From: Hymenobacter sp. UV11
Lineage (GTDB): Bacteria > Bacteroidota > Bacteroidia > Cytophagales > Hymenobacteraceae
Assembly: GCF_004684095.1 (NCBI RefSeq)
Contig: NZ_SRII01000014.1
Coordinates: 37,265 to 101,264, forward strand
Reading direction: 5' to 3'
Length of the DNA stretch: 64,000 nt
Below the pieces are notes generated by a model. That model worked only from the letters and a program-made list of their open reading frames with translations. It was not told where the DNA came from and made no database searches. The translations under genes were made by a program, and so were the position numbers. The stretch's first letter is position 1. Each line of letters starts with the position of its first letter. This document shows positions 62,234-64,000 of this stretch, piece by piece.

Positions 62234-62543
62234 CGCTGCTATGTCCGGCTAAGCTGCCCATGTTGCTGGCGGCGTGCGGGGACACGGGCACCGGGATTAA
62301 CCGCGAGTTCGCGACGCTGGCTGCCCACGTCCCCGCAAGAGATAGGGACTAGCAAAAAAGCGGAAAAGACCGGTGCTGGGGTGCGTGCACCGGGCCCTGT
62401 TACCTCTTCGTTGCAACTCGACGTCACGAGGGAATAAGGACCGATAAGCCTCCTGTTTGTCGGTCGATTAGGCGCAGGGCCAGCGGGACACTCTGGTCAA
62501 CCACGCCGGCATTCTATAAAGCCTACTTTCTATCAGAAAATAG
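62234..62543. other. Region with a possible SDR remnant
   Basis: No intact gene is seen. A frame at 62487-62516 reads DTLVNHAGIL, which recalls the SDR motif LVNNAG, then stops. Together with the earlier stretch near 62255 it may be a decayed SDR copy, but the match is short. Confidence 0.35.
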
Positions 62544-63101
62544 ATGAAACGTTCAGATTTCCTTAGACAAGGTTTAGGTGTGCTGGGCATCGCGGCACTA
62601 GCACCTTATGCATTTGAAATAAATACAGCTGCCGCACAATCCATTCACCCAAAAAAGAGCAAAACCATGAGCGCTACAAAAACAGCCAAAGAATTACTGT
62701 TAAGTTATCTTGGAGGCATCCATGACTCGGATAAGGCAATTGAACTGTTTGCGGATGATGCCACTATTGAGATGCCCTACCTCGCTAGTTTAGGGTTGCC
62801 TTGGCAATGGCAAGGAAAAGAAACCATTCGCAAATTTTTGGCGAATTTGCCGAAAACTTTCCCTGGGTTTGGATTCAGCAATATTAAAATTCATATCGAC
62901 ACTCCCGACCAGGTTTTTGGAGAATACGATGCCCATTGCCAAGTGGCATCCACCAACCGGGCTTACAATCAGACTTACATGGGACGTCTGGTAGCGGAGA
63001 ACGGAAAAATTAAGTTGCTGCGTGAGGCATTAGACATGGCCCAAGTAGCAAAAAGCATGTTTCCGAACGGTATAGCTGATTTGGGGGAGAAAAAGGATTA
63101 G
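62544..63101 (+). CDS. Secreted SnoaL/NTF2-like protein
   Basis: The 185-residue protein starts with a Tat-like or lipid-like export signal (MKRSDFLRQGLGVLGIAALA, cleaved near AAAQS) and then has an NTF2-like fold: YLGGIHDSDKAIELFADDAT, KETIRKFLANLPK and VFGEYDAHCQVASTN. GC content is clearly lower than that of the neighbours, which suggests recent transfer. An internal Met at residue 42 could be a cytoplasmic start. The function is unknown. Confidence 0.85.
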   Translation: MKRSDFLRQGLGVLGIAALAPYAFEINTAAAQSIHPKKSKTMSATKTAKELLLSYLGGIHDSDKAIELFADDATIEMPYLASLGLPWQWQGKETIRKFLANLPKTFPGFGFSNIKIHIDTPDQVFGEYDAHCQVASTNRAYNQTYMGRLVAENGKIKLLREALDMAQVAKSMFPNGIADLGEKKD

Positions 63102-63138
63102 ACTAATAAGATAAATTTATATATTTATTTTATTAGTC
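63101..63138 (+). terminator. AT-rich terminator after the NTF2-like gene
   Basis: Stem 63101-63116 with 63123-63138 (one G-T mismatch) and a 6-nt loop overlaps the last base of the stop codon. It is AT-rich like the gene before it. Confidence 0.75.
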
Positions 63139-63811
63139 TCGCTGGCTCCGTTGATGACATCGATAGACATGCTTAATAAGCAGTATGCGGAGTGAAGTGG
63201 ACCTCGGCTTGGGTAGATAGCTCCTGCTAGTTCTTCTTCAAGTCAGTAGACTTGTTCCCGAATAAGAAATGGCTGAAATTTTTCGCCACTTTGGGTCACT
63301 GGGTAGTCTTTTTTGCTTGGCCAAGCCCGTATCCTTGGGTTCTATAGGCAACTTTCATTTTCGACTCCAAATACGGCTTGGAAAATGCGCGATTTCTTAT
63401 TGAGGAACAAGTCTAGTATGTAGTGGCCCTTACGCTCCCGCAGGCAAGCGTCTGGTACTGGCTGACAGCCCAACACAACCACACTCACTACCCTGCCGGC
63501 CACATCCCCAGAAGCCGGCAGGGTTCGGCCGGGACTTACCTATCCTTTGGGGCAGGCCTAGAAAACCAGTAGTTGCACACAGGTAGTTGCACACAGGAGC
63601 ACAACAGACGAGTAGGAGCACGAGGGCTCTCATGGAAGCAAAGTACTACTGGCCGCAGGTGCACCGATAAACCTAGTGTATTCAGCCAAACGGCCGTTTT
63701 AGTGAACAACCTGTACATCTATAAAAGCGCCAATTGCTTGATGCGCCTACTCAACCTTGTGATGCTAATAGATTGATTATTAGCAGCAATTAGTCCAATA
63801 AGGGCCCCCGC
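63139..63811. other. Non-coding region with an IR-flanked element and short repeats
   Basis: No gene is supported. A 169-bp segment (63247-63415) is bounded by imperfect 27-bp inverted repeats (24 matches). An 11-bp hairpin (63490-63500 with 63514-63524) follows. TAGTTGCACACAGG is repeated in tandem at 63570-63583 and 63584-63597. TCCAATAAGGGCCC lies at 63794-63807, 5 bp downstream of the minus-strand stop codon. Confidence 0.55.
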
Positions 63812-64000
63812 TTACCGCTCCCCCAGCACCTGCGAAAAACTGGTCCGATACGTCTCGCCCACCGGAATAACGGTATTGAGCAAGTACACGCGCTGGCGCT
63901 CAATATACTCGTCGCGAATAGGATTGCGAGAGAAGTCAGCTAAAAGTACTAAACTTGTTTGATGAACATAAGCTTGACACCGGCAGAGCGGGCGCAGTTG
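63812..64000 (-). CDS. C-terminus of a LytTR-type DNA-binding regulator (partial)
   Basis: The frame is open from the window edge to a TAA at 63814-63812, giving 62 residues. The end YIERQRVYLLNTVIPVGETY, then RTSFSQVLGER, resembles the last strands of LytTR DNA-binding domains (IPVG-YR-F). A receiver or membrane domain would lie beyond the window. The match is short and could belong to another family. Confidence 0.55.
   Translation of the reverse strand, partial: QLRPLCRCQAYVHQTSLVLLADFSRNPIRDEYIERQRVYLLNTVIPVGETYRTSFSQVLGER

Noticed and set aside
1..64000. CRISPR arrays, tRNA and rRNA genes
   Set aside because: No regularly spaced repeat, CCA-ending cloverleaf or rRNA signature was seen.

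Overview
The window looks like chromosomal DNA of a high-GC member of the Bacteroidota, most probably Hymenobacter or a close relative (Hymenobacteraceae). This rests on the GC-rich coding sequence, the lack of clear Shine-Dalgarno motifs, several recognisable Bacteroidota-type -7 elements (TAnnTTTG), and the set of protein families. No rRNA, tRNA, CRISPR array or complete insertion sequence was found.

Positions 1-17,500 form a defence island of slightly lower GC. In order it holds: a JAMM/JAB isopeptidase at the left edge, possibly the tail of a ubiquitin-like or type II CBASS operon; a nuclease-dead long Argonaute overlapping a two-helix membrane protein; a single-chain restriction-methyltransferase (type IIG-like); a phospholipase D-like protein followed by a helicase fused to a PD-(D/E)XK nuclease; a Schlafen/AlbA-type regulator with a repeated operator-like sequence upstream; and a 1,450-residue Mrr-nuclease/P-loop NTPase resembling the antiviral STAND (Avs) proteins.

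Positions 17,700-37,400 hold oxidoreductive detoxification and its regulation. On the minus strand are a flavin monooxygenase, an M17-peptidase-like protein, a decayed outer-membrane protein gene, WrbA, and a three-gene set (esterase, MaoC hydratase, ring-cleaving dioxygenase) like the Mhq quinone-resistance genes. On the plus strand a long compact gene run encodes an isochorismatase-like hydrolase, amidohydrolase, DoxX, YoaK, old yellow enzyme, a small protein, an alginate-export-like porin and an esterase. Then come a disulfide-oxidoreductase-family flavoprotein, two overlapping AraC regulators and a sigma-54 activator.

Positions 37,400-47,000 hold hydrolases, a TPR sensor kinase, GAPDH, a TMEM175-like channel, and a cyclic-nucleotide-domain histidine kinase overlapping a receiver/thioredoxin-reductase-like fusion. 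Positions 47,000-64,000 hold small stress proteins (epoxide-hydrolase-like, VOC, Crp/Fnr regulator, DinB, SnoaL, AzoR, YceI, pirin, cupin, SDRs), several gene remnants, a membrane-fusion protein beside a BamA-like protein with a degenerate phosphatase domain, and a ferredoxin-cyclase fusion.

Three promoter families link scattered genes. (i) TACCGY-N15-TACCGC-N21-TAnnTTTG, with invariant spacing, lies before wrbA, a chloroperoxidase-like hydrolase and an esterase remnant/hydrolase pair. (ii) An FNR-type box TTGAY-N4-RTCAA lies exactly 39 bp from a CCTTTG element before azoR, a SnoaL gene and probably an SDR; a Crp/Fnr gene with an ETLSR recognition helix lies nearby. (iii) Inverted copies of a 20-bp box flank the divergent esterase/isochorismatase promoters. 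These regulons and the Argonaute-membrane pair are the main observations to follow up.
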